Shown: positions 18,221-28,453 of the stretch, in pieces
Numbering within the stretch: the first letter of the stretch is position 1
Layout: every line of letters starts with the position of its first letter
NCBI GenBank assembly: GCA_017481945.1
Contig: JAFUOJ010000017.1
Span: 40,375-104,374 of the forward strand
Direction of reading: 5' to 3'
Length of the DNA: 64,000 nucleotides
Origin: Parabacteroides sp.
GTDB taxonomy: Bacteria > Bacteroidota > Bacteroidia > Bacteroidales > Tannerellaceae
Translations under genes and position numbers: made by a program
Notes under the pieces: model-generated
What the model saw: the letters and a program-made list of their open reading frames with translations, nothing else
Database searches by the model: none
What the model was told of the DNA's origin: nothing

Positions 18221-19702
18221 TTAGTAAGCACGTGCAAATAATACACGCTGTGCAGAAGGTTTACCAGTAACCATACATTTACCCGGTGTTTTGTCGCCTT
18301 CCAAAGGAATACAACGGATAGTTGCTTTGGTTTCGTTTTTCACTAACTCTTCTGTTTCCGGAGTACCGTCCCAGTGAGCCATGATGAAGTAACCTTCTTC
18401 GATTTTTTCTTTAAATTCTTCGTAAGTATCAACTGCAACTGTTTTTTCTTCTCGATGTTTCAATGCTTTCTGGAAGATGTTCTGCTGAATTTTTTCCAAT
18501 AAGTTCTGAACGTAGGTCTCGATATTGTCGCAAGTGACAGTTTCTTTTTCCAAAGTATCACGACGCATAACCTCGATTGTATTGTTTTCCAAATCACGTC
18601 CACCCATAGCTAAACGTACAGGAACCCCTTTCAATTCATATTCAGCGAACTTCCAACCCGGTTTCTTGTTGTCTGCGTCGTCGTATTTAACAGAAATACC
18701 TAATGCCTTTAAGTTAGCAACGATCTTGTCTACCTTTTCAGTGATCTGTGCCAATTGTTCTGCGCTGCGATAGATAGGAACAATTACTACCTGAATCGGA
18801 GCCAAATGAGGAGGCAATACCAAACCGTTATCGTCAGAGTGAGACATAATCAAAGCACCGATCAAACGAGTGGAAACACCCCAAGAGGTTGCCCAAGCAT
18901 AATCGCTCTTACCGTTCTTGTCGATGAAAGTTACGTCAAATGCTTTACCGAAGTTCTGACCTAAGAAGTGAGAAGTACCTGCTTGAAGGGCTTTTCCGTC
19001 TTGCATCATGGCTTCAATAGTGTAGGTGTCTAAAGCACCGGCAAAACGTTCGCTGGCTGATTTAACCCCTCTGATAACTGGCATAGCCATATAGTTTTCA
19101 GCAAAGTTTGCATATACTTGCTGCATTTTCTTAGTTTCAATTTCAGCCTCTTCGCGAGTAGCATGTGCTGTGTGTCCTTCTTGCCACAAGAATTCAGCTG
19201 TACGAAGGAAAAGACGTGTACGCATTTCCCAACGCATTACGTTTGCCCACTGATTACAAAGAATAGGCAGATCGCGATAAGATTGAATCCAATTACGATA
19301 CGTATTCCAGATGATTGTTTCAGAAGTCGGACGGATAATCAATTCTTCTTCCAGTTTTGCAGCCGGGTCAACGACAACGCCTGAACCTTCGCTATTTGTT
19401 TTCAGACGGTAATGAGTGACTACGGCACATTCTTTAGCGAAACCTTCTACGTGCTCAGCTTCGCGGCTTAGAAAAGATTTCGGGATTAAAAGAGGGAAAT
19501 AGGCATTTACGTGTCCTGTTTCTTTGAACATATCGTCAAGGATACGTTGCATTTTTTCCCAAATTGCATATCCATAAGGCTTAATCACCATGCAACCGCG
19601 TACAGCAGAATTTTCTGCCAAGTCTGCTTTGATTACCAAATCCTGATACCACTGTGAGTAGTTCACACTTCTCGGAGTAAGTTCTTTCAGCTCTTTTGCC
19701 AT
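18221..19702 (-). CDS. proS: Prolyl-tRNA synthetase (short, archaeal/eukaryote-like form)
   Basis: ProS charges tRNA-Pro with proline. At 493 residues it is the short form, without the large editing insertion of the roughly 570-residue bacterial type. Class II motif 2 and the proline-binding region are seen in [40 protein letters not shown] and [14 protein letters not shown]; the anticodon-binding domain begins near VVIVPIYRS, and a C-terminal extension ends in [14 protein letters not shown]. It is a single gene with its own promoter box upstream. Confidence 0.97.
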   Translation of the reverse strand: MAKELKELTPRSVNYSQWYQDLVIKADLAENSAVRGCMVIKPYGYAIWEKMQRILDDMFKETGHVNAYFPLLIPKSFLSREAEHVEGFAKECAVVTHYRLKTNSEGSGVVVDPAAKLEEELIIRPTSETIIWNTYRNWIQSYRDLPILCNQWANVMRWEMRTRLFLRTAEFLWQEGHTAHATREEAEIETKKMQQVYANFAENYMAMPVIRGVKSASERFAGALDTYTIEAMMQDGKALQAGTSHFLGQNFGKAFDVTFIDKNGKSDYAWATSWGVSTRLIGALIMSHSDDNGLVLPPHLAPIQVVIVPIYRSAEQLAQITEKVDKIVANLKALGISVKYDDADNKKPGWKFAEYELKGVPVRLAMGGRDLENNTIEVMRRDTLEKETVTCDNIETYVQNLLEKIQQNIFQKALKHREEKTVAVDTYEEFKEKIEEGYFIMAHWDGTPETEELVKNETKATIRCIPLEGDKTPGKCMVTGKPSAQRVLFARAY

Positions 19703-19754
19703 GTCTTTATAATTCTATGATGTTTTTTCTTTTTGATTTTTCTATATAGACGCG

Positions 19755-19762
19755 CAAAGGTA
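19755..19762 (-). promoter_or_regulatory. -7 box for proS
   Basis: On the minus strand the sequence reads TACCTTTG, an exact TAnnTTTG match, about 53 bp before the proS ATG. No TTTG was seen at the usual -33 position. Confidence 0.5.
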
Positions 19763-19797
19763 TAAAAATATTTGCATACTAATTAAAAAAGATATTC

Positions 19798-20691
19798 TTA
19801 AAGAGCAGCCTTATATTCTCCGGGAGTCATACCGGTATGCCGTTTGAAATATTTACCAAAGAAAGATGCATTGGAGAAATTGAGACAATCTGCAATCTCT
19901 TGTATCGACTTGTCTGAATATTTTAAAAGGGATTGAGCTTCCAATATGACATATCGGTTTATCCAGTTGGTCGCGTTGTATCCGCTTGTTCTTTTGATGA
20001 CGGTTGAAAGGTATTTCGGAGTGATGAATAACTTTTCTGCATAAAATTCAACGCTGCGTTCTTGTTGATGATATTTATCCAATAGATCAATGAATTTAGA
20101 CAACCAAATGGAATCTCTTTGTGGATTCTTATTGGGAGAAATGGGTGTTTGACTTGTTAAAATATTGTCTAACTCAATGAGGTATGCGGCAATCAATTTT
20201 TCTAATAATTTTTCTTGATTGCTGTTTTCTCTCGTGATGTTTTTCTTGATAAGTGTAAAGATGGCACTCAATTCTTCAATGTTCTCTTCGGTCAGATTTA
20301 GAACAGGAGTTTGGTTAATTCGGTTTAAAGCCGTTTGTAAATTCTCGATGCCTAACTTTAGTCCTAAGATGAAATCGATGGATATTACCATGATTTTGGA
20401 AGAACTGAATTGGGGGGATTTCATCTGTAGGATATTTTGTGGAGAACATATTAGTAGTTGGTTCTTTCTCCCTTGAAAGTTCCGAAGATTAATATAACCG
20501 TCAATGTAATCTTCTAAAATGATCATGATGACTAAAGCGTCTAACTTAAAAGGATACCTGAATAGTTGATAGATCGGTTCTAAAGGAATCTCGCTGTTAT
20601 TGGCAAGAATCACGCTGTTTTTGTAATGGGCTAATTCAGGATTGAATTTGAGTAACTGTTCAATAGGAATTAATGTTATCTTAGAAATCAT
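19798..20691 (-). CDS. AraC-family transcriptional regulator
   Basis: This 297-residue protein has an N-terminal cupin-like sensing region (about 1-180) and two C-terminal AraC helix-turn-helix units (about 200-297): EKLFITPKYLSTVIKRTSG, then IQEIADCLNFSNASFFGKYFKRHTGMTPGEYK. It is transcribed away from the RND efflux operon that starts 170 bp to the right, a common arrangement for a local regulator of such pumps. The inducer is unknown. Confidence 0.88.
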   Translation of the reverse strand: MISKITLIPIEQLLKFNPELAHYKNSVILANNSEIPLEPIYQLFRYPFKLDALVIMIILEDYIDGYINLRNFQGRKNQLLICSPQNILQMKSPQFSSSKIMVISIDFILGLKLGIENLQTALNRINQTPVLNLTEENIEELSAIFTLIKKNITRENSNQEKLLEKLIAAYLIELDNILTSQTPISPNKNPQRDSIWLSKFIDLLDKYHQQERSVEFYAEKLFITPKYLSTVIKRTSGYNATNWINRYVILEAQSLLKYSDKSIQEIADCLNFSNASFFGKYFKRHTGMTPGEYKAAL

Positions 20692-20843
20692 CGTTTTTTC
20701 TTTTGATACACAAAAGAAGAAAATAATCCATAATAGAACAAGTATTTAGGAGGTTGTATATGAAAAAAAGGAAAAATAGAACATTCATAGAAGAAAAAAG
20801 AGGATTGTTGTATTCCAAAAACTACATTTCTTTACCGATAAAA

Positions 20844-20851
20844 TAATTTTG
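20844..20851 (+). promoter_or_regulatory. Candidate -7 box for the RND efflux operon
   Basis: TAATTTTG fits TAnnTTTG and ends 9 bp before the ATG of the adaptor gene, which would leave a very short 5' leader. No -33 TTTG lies at the standard spacing. Confidence 0.35.
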
Positions 20852-20860
20852 TAAGAAGAT

Positions 20861-21883
20861 ATGATAAAAAAAGGACTATTAGTAGCAGTTTTATTGCTGA
20901 ATATCTTATACTCTGGCTGTTCGTCAGAGAAGAAAGAGGAGAAGAAAGAACCGGTCACTGTACGTACGATAAAATTAAATAGTACCTCAACCGTTTCTGC
21001 GTTGAATTATGTAGGAACAATAGAGGAGGAAAGCAAGATTAATGTCAGCTTTAAAGTGCAAGGAACAGTCTTGAATGTAAATGTGCATGAAGGACAATTT
21101 GTTAGAAAAGGGACAGTACTTGCTACATTGGATATTGAAAATTTACAGCAGGTTTACAATGCTTCCAAAGCAACTTATACACAGGCGGAAGACGCTGTGA
21201 AGCGAATGAAACAAATGTACGACAATCAGAGTTTGCCGGAAATTAAATGGATAGAGGCACAAACATCGTTGGAACAGGCAAAGTCTGCTTATCTAATTGC
21301 CAAGAAGAATTTGGAAGAGGCTCGTTTAGTTGCTCCGATTGATGGAATAATAGGGAAACAGCTGGTTGAGGCCGGTGAGAATGTTATGCCTTCACAAACG
21401 GTGTTTACTTTGTTGGATATTCATACGGTCAAAGCTAAGATAGCGGTGCCTGAAAATGAGATACCTTTATTGTCTACAAATGATACTGCTTGTGTGAATG
21501 TGCCTGTATTGGGAAAGACACTTTTACAGGGACGAATTACAGAGAAAGGGGTAGATGGAAATAGGCTCACTCATACGTATGCTGTAAAGATCCGTTTGGA
21601 TAATAAGGAAAGAAAGATAATGCCAGGTATGATTTGTAATGTAGCTTTCTCACAAGGGGGAGGAGCTACATTTGTTTTACCAATTCAATGTGTACAAATA
21701 GGTAATCAAAAAGATCGTTTCGTTTGGTGTGTGAAAGATGGAAAAGCAACGGCGGTTAAGGTAGAAGTAGGAGAGCTTACAGACAAAGGGGTTTGTATAG
21801 AAAGTGGACTTACCGAAGAGACAGTCGTTATTATAGAGGGTATGCAGAAAGTCAGTGAGGGTATGAAGGTTACGGTGCTATGA
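20861..21883 (+). CDS. RND efflux periplasmic adaptor lipoprotein (membrane fusion protein)
   Basis: This 340-residue protein has a lipoprotein signal (NILYSGCSS, acylated Cys20), a biotinyl-lipoyl-like half (VSFKVQGTVLNVNVHEGQFVRKG), a coiled-coil hairpin (about 95-150) and the second half-domain APIDGIIGKQLVEAGENV, then a barrel and C-terminal domain. It links the inner-membrane RND pump to the TolC-type channel. Its stop overlaps the start of the pump gene by 4 nt, so the pair is translationally coupled. Confidence 0.92.
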   Translation: MIKKGLLVAVLLLNILYSGCSSEKKEEKKEPVTVRTIKLNSTSTVSALNYVGTIEEESKINVSFKVQGTVLNVNVHEGQFVRKGTVLATLDIENLQQVYNASKATYTQAEDAVKRMKQMYDNQSLPEIKWIEAQTSLEQAKSAYLIAKKNLEEARLVAPIDGIIGKQLVEAGENVMPSQTVFTLLDIHTVKAKIAVPENEIPLLSTNDTACVNVPVLGKTLLQGRITEKGVDGNRLTHTYAVKIRLDNKERKIMPGMICNVAFSQGGGATFVLPIQCVQIGNQKDRFVWCVKDGKATAVKVEVGELTDKGVCIESGLTEETVVIIEGMQKVSEGMKVTVL

Positions 21884-24800
21884 GAAAGAGGCAAAACTTA
21901 ATAGAAGCTTGTATGCGACATCATAAATTGATGTTGTTGTTCGTGGGTGTTATGGTTCTTTTGGGGGCTTATGGAGTGTACGATATGCCTAAGCAGGAAT
22001 TTCCGATATTTACCATTCGCCAAGGGGTGATTGTGGCTGTTTATCCAGGTGCTACGGTTGAACAGGTGGAGGAACAGGTGGCGAAGCCTTTGGAAGAATT
22101 TATCTTTACCTACAAAGAGGTAAAGCGGAAGAAAACATATACTATTTCGCAAGAGGGAAGTTTGTTGATGATGGTTGAACTGAATGATGAGGTGGATAAT
22201 AAAGATGAGGTATGGTCGAAGATTAAACATGGTCTTACTTTATTCAAGCAGCAACTTCCAGCAGGAGTATTGGCTTTGATTGCAAATGATGATTTCGGGG
22301 ATACCTCAGCATTGCTTATTACATTAGAATCTAATGATAAAACATATCGTGAGTTAGAGAATTATTTAACGACATTGGAGGGGCGTTTACGTCCGATAGA
22401 ATCGGTTTCAAACTTGCGCCGTTATGGCTTACAAAAGGAGCAAATCAGTGTTTATTTAGATAAAGAGAAATTAGCAGCTTATGGTATTGATACCAAAGGA
22501 CTACTTACAGAATTAATGTTGCAAGGAGTAACCACAGGAGGAGCTTCGGTTTCTAATGAAGAAGTGGAAATGCCTATTCATGTAAACGTCTCGTATGCAA
22601 ATGAGTTTGAAATAGCGGAACAGATTATAACGACCGATGTGGAGGGAAATCATATCCGTCTGAAAGATGTTGCGACGATTGTCCGTGAATATGACAAACC
22701 GGATAGTTATATTACAAACAATGGAAAGAGGGCCATATTACTTTCTTTAGAGGTACGTGCGGGTGAAAATATTGTCGCGTTTGGAAAAAAAGTTGATAAG
22801 GTATTAACAGACTTTCAAAAGGAGTTGCCGGAGAGTGTGACTATGCAACGTATTGCCGACCAACCTAAAGTGGTAGATACTTCTGTTACCTCCTTTTTAC
22901 GGGATTTGGTTGTTTCGATTGTGATTGTGATTGCCGTAATGTTAGTTTTATTCTCCTTGCATTCGGCCATTGTTGCGGCAACCTCGATTCCTATTAGTAT
23001 TTTCATTACGATAGGATTGATGTATCTTTTCGGTATTGAGTTGAATACGGTAACGTTAGCCGTATTGATAGTTGTGTTAGGTATGATTGTTGACAACTCA
23101 GTGATTGTGATTGACGCGTATGTAGAGAACTTAGATAAGGGAATGTCACGCTGGCATGCGGCTATCCGAAGTGCGAAAGATTATTTTCCTTCCATCCTTT
23201 TAGCGACTTTGTGTATATGTAGTATTTTTTATCCCTTTTTGAAAACAATGACGGGACAGTTTGGTGATTTCTTGGTAGACCTGCCGAATACATTTACCAT
23301 CTCATTGATGACTTCGCTGGTAATAGCCATGATTTTTATCCCATTTGTGGAGTTTGTTGTGATTCGTAAAGGAAATAAACAGAGGAAAGCCAATAAGAAG
23401 AAACGGTTTGATCTATTCTCATTTGTTCAAAAGACTTATGAGACAGCTTTAGGATGGACATTCCGTCACCCCTGGCTTACAATAAGTGGAGGGGTTGTGA
23501 GTGTGGTTGTCGGTGCTTTTATTTTGTTGTCTCTTCCTCAACGTATGATGCCATTTGCTGATCGAGACCAATTTGCGGTAGAGATTTATCTGCCACAAGG
23601 CTCTGCATTGGAACGAACGAGTGCAGTGGCTGATAGTGTTTATGCGATATTAAAAGCTGATAGTCGAGTTAAATCAATAACCTCTTTTATTGGGACCTCT
23701 TCTCCTCGTTTTCAGATGACGTATGCTCCGAATCCGGCTTCCAAACATTATGCTCAATTTATTGTCAATACGGAATCGGAAGAGGCTACAATTGAATTAT
23801 TGGATGAATATACTAATGCATTGGCTAATCGTTGGCCTAATGCCTATGTGAAATTGAAACAGTTAGATTATAGTATTGTTGCAGCACCAATAGAAGTACG
23901 TTTTAGAGGAGAAGATATTATGCTTTTAAAACAATATGCCGATTCTTTGATGAAACACATGTATGATATGAAAGAATTGACTTGGGTACATACCAATTAT
24001 GAAGAGATGTTGCCTTCGGTTCAGGTTGAATTAGACCCAGTGAAGGCGACACAATTAGGAGTATCACGAGCAATGGTTGCTTCTGAATTAGCCATGAAAT
24101 ATAATGGAATGAGTGCAGGTACTTTGTGGGAAGGAAATTATCCATTGAATATTGTATTAAAAGGAAAGAATAGTTACGAACCGGATCTTTTAAATTCAAT
24201 AGGTGATGAATATATCTCGACGATGGCTGGACAAAGTGTTCCTTTACGTCAGGTTAGCCAGATTAAAGCAGATTGGCAGTCGGGACAAATTGTTCGGCGG
24301 AATGGAGTAAGAACATTAACTGTAATGGCAGATATCCGTCGTGGGTATGGTTCAACAGAGACTTTCCAACGAGTTGAAGAGGTCATGAAACAATCGATTG
24401 TCCCAATTTTACCTGAACAAATTGAATATGAATTTGGAGGAACGTATGAGAATGATCAAGAGGCATTAGAGCCTATTGCTAAAACACTTATCATTTCTTT
24501 TGGTATAATATTTATATTCTTGATTCTTAATTTTCAAAAACTATCCATTGCAACGACTGCATTAGGTTCAATTTTGCTTTGTGTACCGGGGGCCGGATTG
24601 GGATTATGGTTGTGTGGTATGGATTTTGGATTAACTTCCGTTTTAGGGGTTATAGCATTATTAGGTATAAATGTTCGTAATGCAATTATTATGTTTGAAC
24701 ATGCCGAAGATTTACATCATAATAAAAAATGGACAGCACGTGACGCTTCGTTTGACGCAGGGAAACGCCGTATGGTTCCTATTTTCTTAACTTCGGCAAC

Positions 24801-24951
24801 TACAGCAGTAGGTGTGATTCCTATGATTTTGAGTGGAAGTTCATTATGGTCTCCTATGGGAGTCGTAATTTGTTTCGGAACAGTTCTTTCAATGATATTG
24901 GTTGTGACGGTATTACCGGTTATCTATTGGAAGTTATATGGTAATAAATAA
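21880..24951 (+). CDS. RND-family efflux pump, inner-membrane permease
   Basis: This 1023-residue protein has the two-fold repeat of RND pumps: a membrane segment near residue 20, a large periplasmic loop, membrane segments 2-6 (about 335-490), and the same again in the second half. Transmembrane helix 4 carries the proton-relay region GMIVDNSVIVIDAYVEN, with one Asp where many HAE1 pumps have two adjacent ones. Proton-driven export of drugs, bile salts or other toxic compounds is likely. It is the middle gene of the adaptor-pump-TolC operon, 6 bp before the channel gene. Confidence 0.93.
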   Translation: MRKRQNLIEACMRHHKLMLLFVGVMVLLGAYGVYDMPKQEFPIFTIRQGVIVAVYPGATVEQVEEQVAKPLEEFIFTYKEVKRKKTYTISQEGSLLMMVELNDEVDNKDEVWSKIKHGLTLFKQQLPAGVLALIANDDFGDTSALLITLESNDKTYRELENYLTTLEGRLRPIESVSNLRRYGLQKEQISVYLDKEKLAAYGIDTKGLLTELMLQGVTTGGASVSNEEVEMPIHVNVSYANEFEIAEQIITTDVEGNHIRLKDVATIVREYDKPDSYITNNGKRAILLSLEVRAGENIVAFGKKVDKVLTDFQKELPESVTMQRIADQPKVVDTSVTSFLRDLVVSIVIVIAVMLVLFSLHSAIVAATSIPISIFITIGLMYLFGIELNTVTLAVLIVVLGMIVDNSVIVIDAYVENLDKGMSRWHAAIRSAKDYFPSILLATLCICSIFYPFLKTMTGQFGDFLVDLPNTFTISLMTSLVIAMIFIPFVEFVVIRKGNKQRKANKKKRFDLFSFVQKTYETALGWTFRHPWLTISGGVVSVVVGAFILLSLPQRMMPFADRDQFAVEIYLPQGSALERTSAVADSVYAILKADSRVKSITSFIGTSSPRFQMTYAPNPASKHYAQFIVNTESEEATIELLDEYTNALANRWPNAYVKLKQLDYSIVAAPIEVRFRGEDIMLLKQYADSLMKHMYDMKELTWVHTNYEEMLPSVQVELDPVKATQLGVSRAMVASELAMKYNGMSAGTLWEGNYPLNIVLKGKNSYEPDLLNSIGDEYISTMAGQSVPLRQVSQIKADWQSGQIVRRNGVRTLTVMADIRRGYGSTETFQRVEEVMKQSIVPILPEQIEYEFGGTYENDQEALEPIAKTLIISFGIIFIFLILNFQKLSIATTALGSILLCVPGAGLGLWLCGMDFGLTSVLGVIALLGINVRNAIIMFEHAEDLHHNKKWTARDASFDAGKRRMVPIFLTSATTAVGVIPMILSGSSLWSPMGVVICFGTVLSMILVVTVLPVIYWKLYGNK

Positions 24952-24957
24952 AAAGAT

Positions 24958-26250
24958 ATGAAGAAGATATATTATATAATAGGTCTGTTGACCTTAATGG
25001 TTGTAGCGGTACAAGCTCAAACATTGACATTGGAAGTTTGTAAGCAGATGGCTTTAGAAAACAATTATGAGTTGAAGAACCGTTATTTAGAGCAACAAGC
25101 TTCCTCTCAAAGTCGGAGAGAAGCTTTTACTAACTTTTTCCCGAAAATATCAGCAATAGGAGGATATATGGGTGCGAATAAAGGATTGGTAGAAATGCAA
25201 GGTCTGAATCCGGCTACGGGTGAGCCGATGTTAAATTCATTTTTAAAGAATGGAAAATTTGCGGCTCTTACCTTTATACAACCAGTTTTTGCCGGAGGAC
25301 AGATTGTCAACGGAAATAAGTTGGCGAGAATCGGGGAAGAGGTAAGTGTGCTACAAGCAACATTAACAGAAGAGCAGGTTGAAAAAAAGACAGAGCATTA
25401 CTTTTGGCAGGTCGTTCAGTTAGAAGAAAAGTTAAAGACGATTGGGGCTATGGAAGAGCTGTTAAAAACGATACGTAAAGATGTGGAAGTGGCTATTCAG
25501 GCTGGAGTAACAACTCGTAATGATCTGCTGCGAGTAGAGCTACAAGAATATGAGTTGGAAAGTAACCGATTGAAGTTAGAAAACGGAATAAAGACTTCTA
25601 AGTTATTGCTTTTACAATTGATAGGCTCGAAAGAAAAAGAGATAATATTGAAATACGAAGCTGTTCAAAACCCGGAATCTCCTTTGGATTTATATGTGAA
25701 TGCTTCAGACGCAGTATTATCTCGTCCGGAGACGGCTATGCTTGACTATAACATTAAGGCAAATAAATTACAGAAGAAGTTGGAGGTAGGAAAGCGATTA
25801 CCGACAGTCGGTGTAGGAGCCAGTTATTTTTATCATGATTTGTTGGACAGTGATTATAATGCAGGAGTTGTTATGGCGAATGTCTCAATTCCTATTTCTG
25901 ATTGGTGGGGTGGAAGTCATGCTATTAAAAGACAGTCTTTGAAATTAAAGCAGGCAGAGAATGAACGACAAAATAATATCGAACTATTGACTGTACAGAT
26001 AGAACAATCTTGGAATGAATTACAAGAGTCTTATAAACAGGTGTTGTTAGCACAAAAGTCGATTGCTTCATCTGAAGAAAATATGCGTATGAATCATGAA
26101 ACCTATCGAGCAGGAACGATTACTCTTTCTGATTTGTTAGAGGCTCAAAGCTTGCTACAACAGAGCAAAGATCAATATGTAGAGGCCTATACGAATTACA
26201 AAATGAAAGAGACGGAATATAGAATCCTAACTAATCAAGAACTAAATTGA
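24958..26250 (+). CDS. TolC-family outer-membrane efflux channel
   Basis: This 430-residue protein has a signal peptide (MKKIYYIIGLLTLMVVAVQAQ), then the two long alpha-helical hairpin repeats typical of outer-membrane efflux proteins, with coiled-coil stretches such as AGVTTRNDLLRVELQEYELE and AGTITLSDLLEAQSLLQQSKDQYVEA. It completes the tripartite pump with the two upstream genes. A strong hairpin terminator follows the stop codon. Confidence 0.92.
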   Translation: MKKIYYIIGLLTLMVVAVQAQTLTLEVCKQMALENNYELKNRYLEQQASSQSRREAFTNFFPKISAIGGYMGANKGLVEMQGLNPATGEPMLNSFLKNGKFAALTFIQPVFAGGQIVNGNKLARIGEEVSVLQATLTEEQVEKKTEHYFWQVVQLEEKLKTIGAMEELLKTIRKDVEVAIQAGVTTRNDLLRVELQEYELESNRLKLENGIKTSKLLLLQLIGSKEKEIILKYEAVQNPESPLDLYVNASDAVLSRPETAMLDYNIKANKLQKKLEVGKRLPTVGVGASYFYHDLLDSDYNAGVVMANVSIPISDWWGGSHAIKRQSLKLKQAENERQNNIELLTVQIEQSWNELQESYKQVLLAQKSIASSEENMRMNHETYRAGTITLSDLLEAQSLLQQSKDQYVEAYTNYKMKETEYRILTNQELN

Positions 26251-26260
26251 TAAATCTCAA

Positions 26261-26300
26261 ATAGAAAGAGAGGTTGCAATTTTGCAACCTCTCTTTCTAT
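26261..26300. terminator. Bidirectional terminator after the efflux operon
   Basis: A 19-bp perfect inverted repeat (26261-26279 and 26282-26300, AGAGAGGTTGCAA core). Folding leaves a stem of about 17 bp and a small loop. It overlaps the stop codon of the convergent beta-helix lipoprotein gene. Confidence 0.88.
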
Positions 26301-28330
26301 TTGGAGTGAACGAATTTTTTATAACGATTCTCTTGTGGACCGATTTTAGAATATGGAATCGGTTTTAATCCGTAGCTGTTTAATACGGAATCTTGTAGAT
26401 AATATGCCAATTCTTTATCTGCTGACTTTAAATTAACATTATCTTTTAAAATGGATTGTACATCCATCTTTTCCTCTTTGGGACTTTTATGTATAATATC
26501 TTTTGTACAACCTACTAATAGATTATTATTGATATAGTTGACATTGATATGTGCATTGAGTGACTCTTTTAATTCGGGATAACGGCTTTGATATACTTCT
26601 GAATTTATATCCACTTCCTCATATATTCTTTTGACTGATCTTTCGGCTAATATAAGTTCATTCCATTTCTCCTTTGTCCATGGAGAGAAGCTGACAGAAG
26701 CATGGCATTTATAGAATAGATTATTCTCTACGTAGTTGTCTTTACCTCCATGTATCTGAACGGCTCCAAATCTTTTAGATCCACAATTGACAAAGATGTT
26801 CCCATATACCTTTTCTCCGGAGATTGCATCATCGAAACGAATAGCAGCAGCCCCGTGGTCGGTACCGCCAAGGATATTTTCCCAATAATTGTAACGAATA
26901 ACAAGACCACGTATAGAATAGTTATAGAACATATCTAAACCACCTTGGTCATCACTTTCGCGAACTAAATCAGAGAAATGATTATATTCGATCAGAACGT
27001 CATTGGCTTCTACACGAATGGCAGAAGAGGTTGAGCCCCTCATCTGGTTGTTCCTGATGGTTGTACCTACTCCCTGAATAAGTATGGCGGGCTGGTAAGT
27101 ATGGCTAAACAGAGAGAAGTTCTGTATGATATTATCTTCAATTAGATATTCGGCTGGAGTTAGTGTCTTGCGATCTCCTCCCTTTGCTTTAATACCGCTA
27201 CAACCGAATTGTTCTAATAAACATCCCTGTATTTGATGTTTTTTACCCCCATCAATGTGCATAGCGTCTTGTCCAAAGCTCGTGATGTGGCAGTTTAGAA
27301 TTTGATTTGCCTCTCCATTACAGATTTTGATTGCTGTGTTTCTTCCTCCTTGTAGAGTAATACCGTCTAAAACAAACTGGTTCATATCTGACGCAGAAAG
27401 CATATAAGGAGAATCTAACACGGAAACCTTTACTTCATCTTGTTCCGGATTGTAACTCTCCGGAGCATACCAATAGAGTAATTTATGGGTACAATCAATG
27501 CAATATTCACCCGGTATATCAATTTCACAAAGAAGATTATATCCATAAAAGCGACAATTATCTTTGTAACCATAGTGGTGTATTGGCTCAGCCAAGGTAA
27601 TTATTTGTTTAATAGTATCCATGTGGATAATACTTTGGTTTGACTCAGCCCAATCCCAATACCAATAACCATTGACACAGGCATTCTCCTCTTTGGCCCA
27701 TTGGTTTATACGCTTGTCAGTATATTCCCAGATAGGTTCCTTATGGGCAAAGACTTTATAAGTCGAATTCAGCTTGAATAAGGTTTTTCCCATTGCCTTT
27801 CCTGCTACTGCATATTCATTGTTTGGCCAACGTGACATTTTCTGGCGTTTATTATTATGATATAAGTCCATTCTTCCTGTATTTGTAGATAGTTGGCCAC
27901 AATCAGAGATCCCCAATTCCTCTAAATTTGCCACTTTTATCTTCTTGCGTACTTCGGGTTGCAAACGATTTAGGATAGCTTCGTCTGTAATCTCTTTCCA
28001 ATTATTGACCTTGACTGCTCCTGTCCAAAGAACTGTTTTTCCGGGAACTGCAGTAAAGGTAATCGGTGATTGAATGTTATTTAAATCAATCATTTTTTGA
28101 ATAGGATAGGTGCCTTCTTCAAAATAAACTTTGATAGGCGTACCGGGATTCTCTGATACAAATTTCCGGATTTGAGTGATTGCATGATTTATACTTTTCC
28201 AAGGCGCTTGTTGCGTACCCATTGCTTTATCATTCCCTTCAGGGGAGACATAAAATACACCCTTTTCATTCTGACAAGAGAAACAAAGTAAAACTAATAG
28301 GAGAAGTTCTGCCCAATGATGTGTTTTCAT
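26297..28330 (-). CDS. Right-handed beta-helix lipoprotein, probable polysaccharide-active enzyme (GH141-like)
   Basis: This 677-residue protein has a lipoprotein signal (LLLCFSCQNE, acylated Cys19). FYVSPEGNDKAMGTQQAPWKS, then EEGTYPI, mark the start of a pectate-lyase-type right-handed parallel helix, and repeated short strands (ILNCHITSF, IQGCLLEQF, IEDNIIQNF, IRNNQMRG) build its body. A region with DLYHNNKRQKMSRWPNNEY resembles the GH141 family (fucosidase/xylanase), but this is recognition only. It is probably a cell-surface glycan enzyme. No SusC/SusD pair lies nearby. Confidence 0.6.
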   Translation of the reverse strand: MKTHHWAELLLLVLLCFSCQNEKGVFYVSPEGNDKAMGTQQAPWKSINHAITQIRKFVSENPGTPIKVYFEEGTYPIQKMIDLNNIQSPITFTAVPGKTVLWTGAVKVNNWKEITDEAILNRLQPEVRKKIKVANLEELGISDCGQLSTNTGRMDLYHNNKRQKMSRWPNNEYAVAGKAMGKTLFKLNSTYKVFAHKEPIWEYTDKRINQWAKEENACVNGYWYWDWAESNQSIIHMDTIKQIITLAEPIHHYGYKDNCRFYGYNLLCEIDIPGEYCIDCTHKLLYWYAPESYNPEQDEVKVSVLDSPYMLSASDMNQFVLDGITLQGGRNTAIKICNGEANQILNCHITSFGQDAMHIDGGKKHQIQGCLLEQFGCSGIKAKGGDRKTLTPAEYLIEDNIIQNFSLFSHTYQPAILIQGVGTTIRNNQMRGSTSSAIRVEANDVLIEYNHFSDLVRESDDQGGLDMFYNYSIRGLVIRYNYWENILGGTDHGAAAIRFDDAISGEKVYGNIFVNCGSKRFGAVQIHGGKDNYVENNLFYKCHASVSFSPWTKEKWNELILAERSVKRIYEEVDINSEVYQSRYPELKESLNAHINVNYINNNLLVGCTKDIIHKSPKEEKMDVQSILKDNVNLKSADKELAYYLQDSVLNSYGLKPIPYSKIGPQENRYKKFVHSK

Positions 28331-28365
28331 AAATAATTATGTATTAATTCGATTAAAAACGTGGG

Positions 28366-28373
28366 CAAAGATA
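28366..28373 (-). promoter_or_regulatory. -7 box for the beta-helix lipoprotein gene
   Basis: The complement reads TATCTTTG, a TAnnTTTG match about 36 bp before the ATG at 28330. Confidence 0.45.
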
Positions 28374-28390
28374 GTTGTTCTTAAAACATA

Positions 28391-28420
28391 AAAAAAGCTA
28401 CTCCCCGAAAGAAGTAGCCT
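28391..28420 (-). terminator. Intrinsic terminator of pgk
   Basis: On the minus strand GGCTACTTC pairs with GGAGTAGC across a short loop, and a run of seven T follows. It lies 34 bp after the pgk stop codon. Confidence 0.75.
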
Positions 28421-28453
28421 TTCCCTTTAAAAAATGAAGAAGAAAATTGTGTC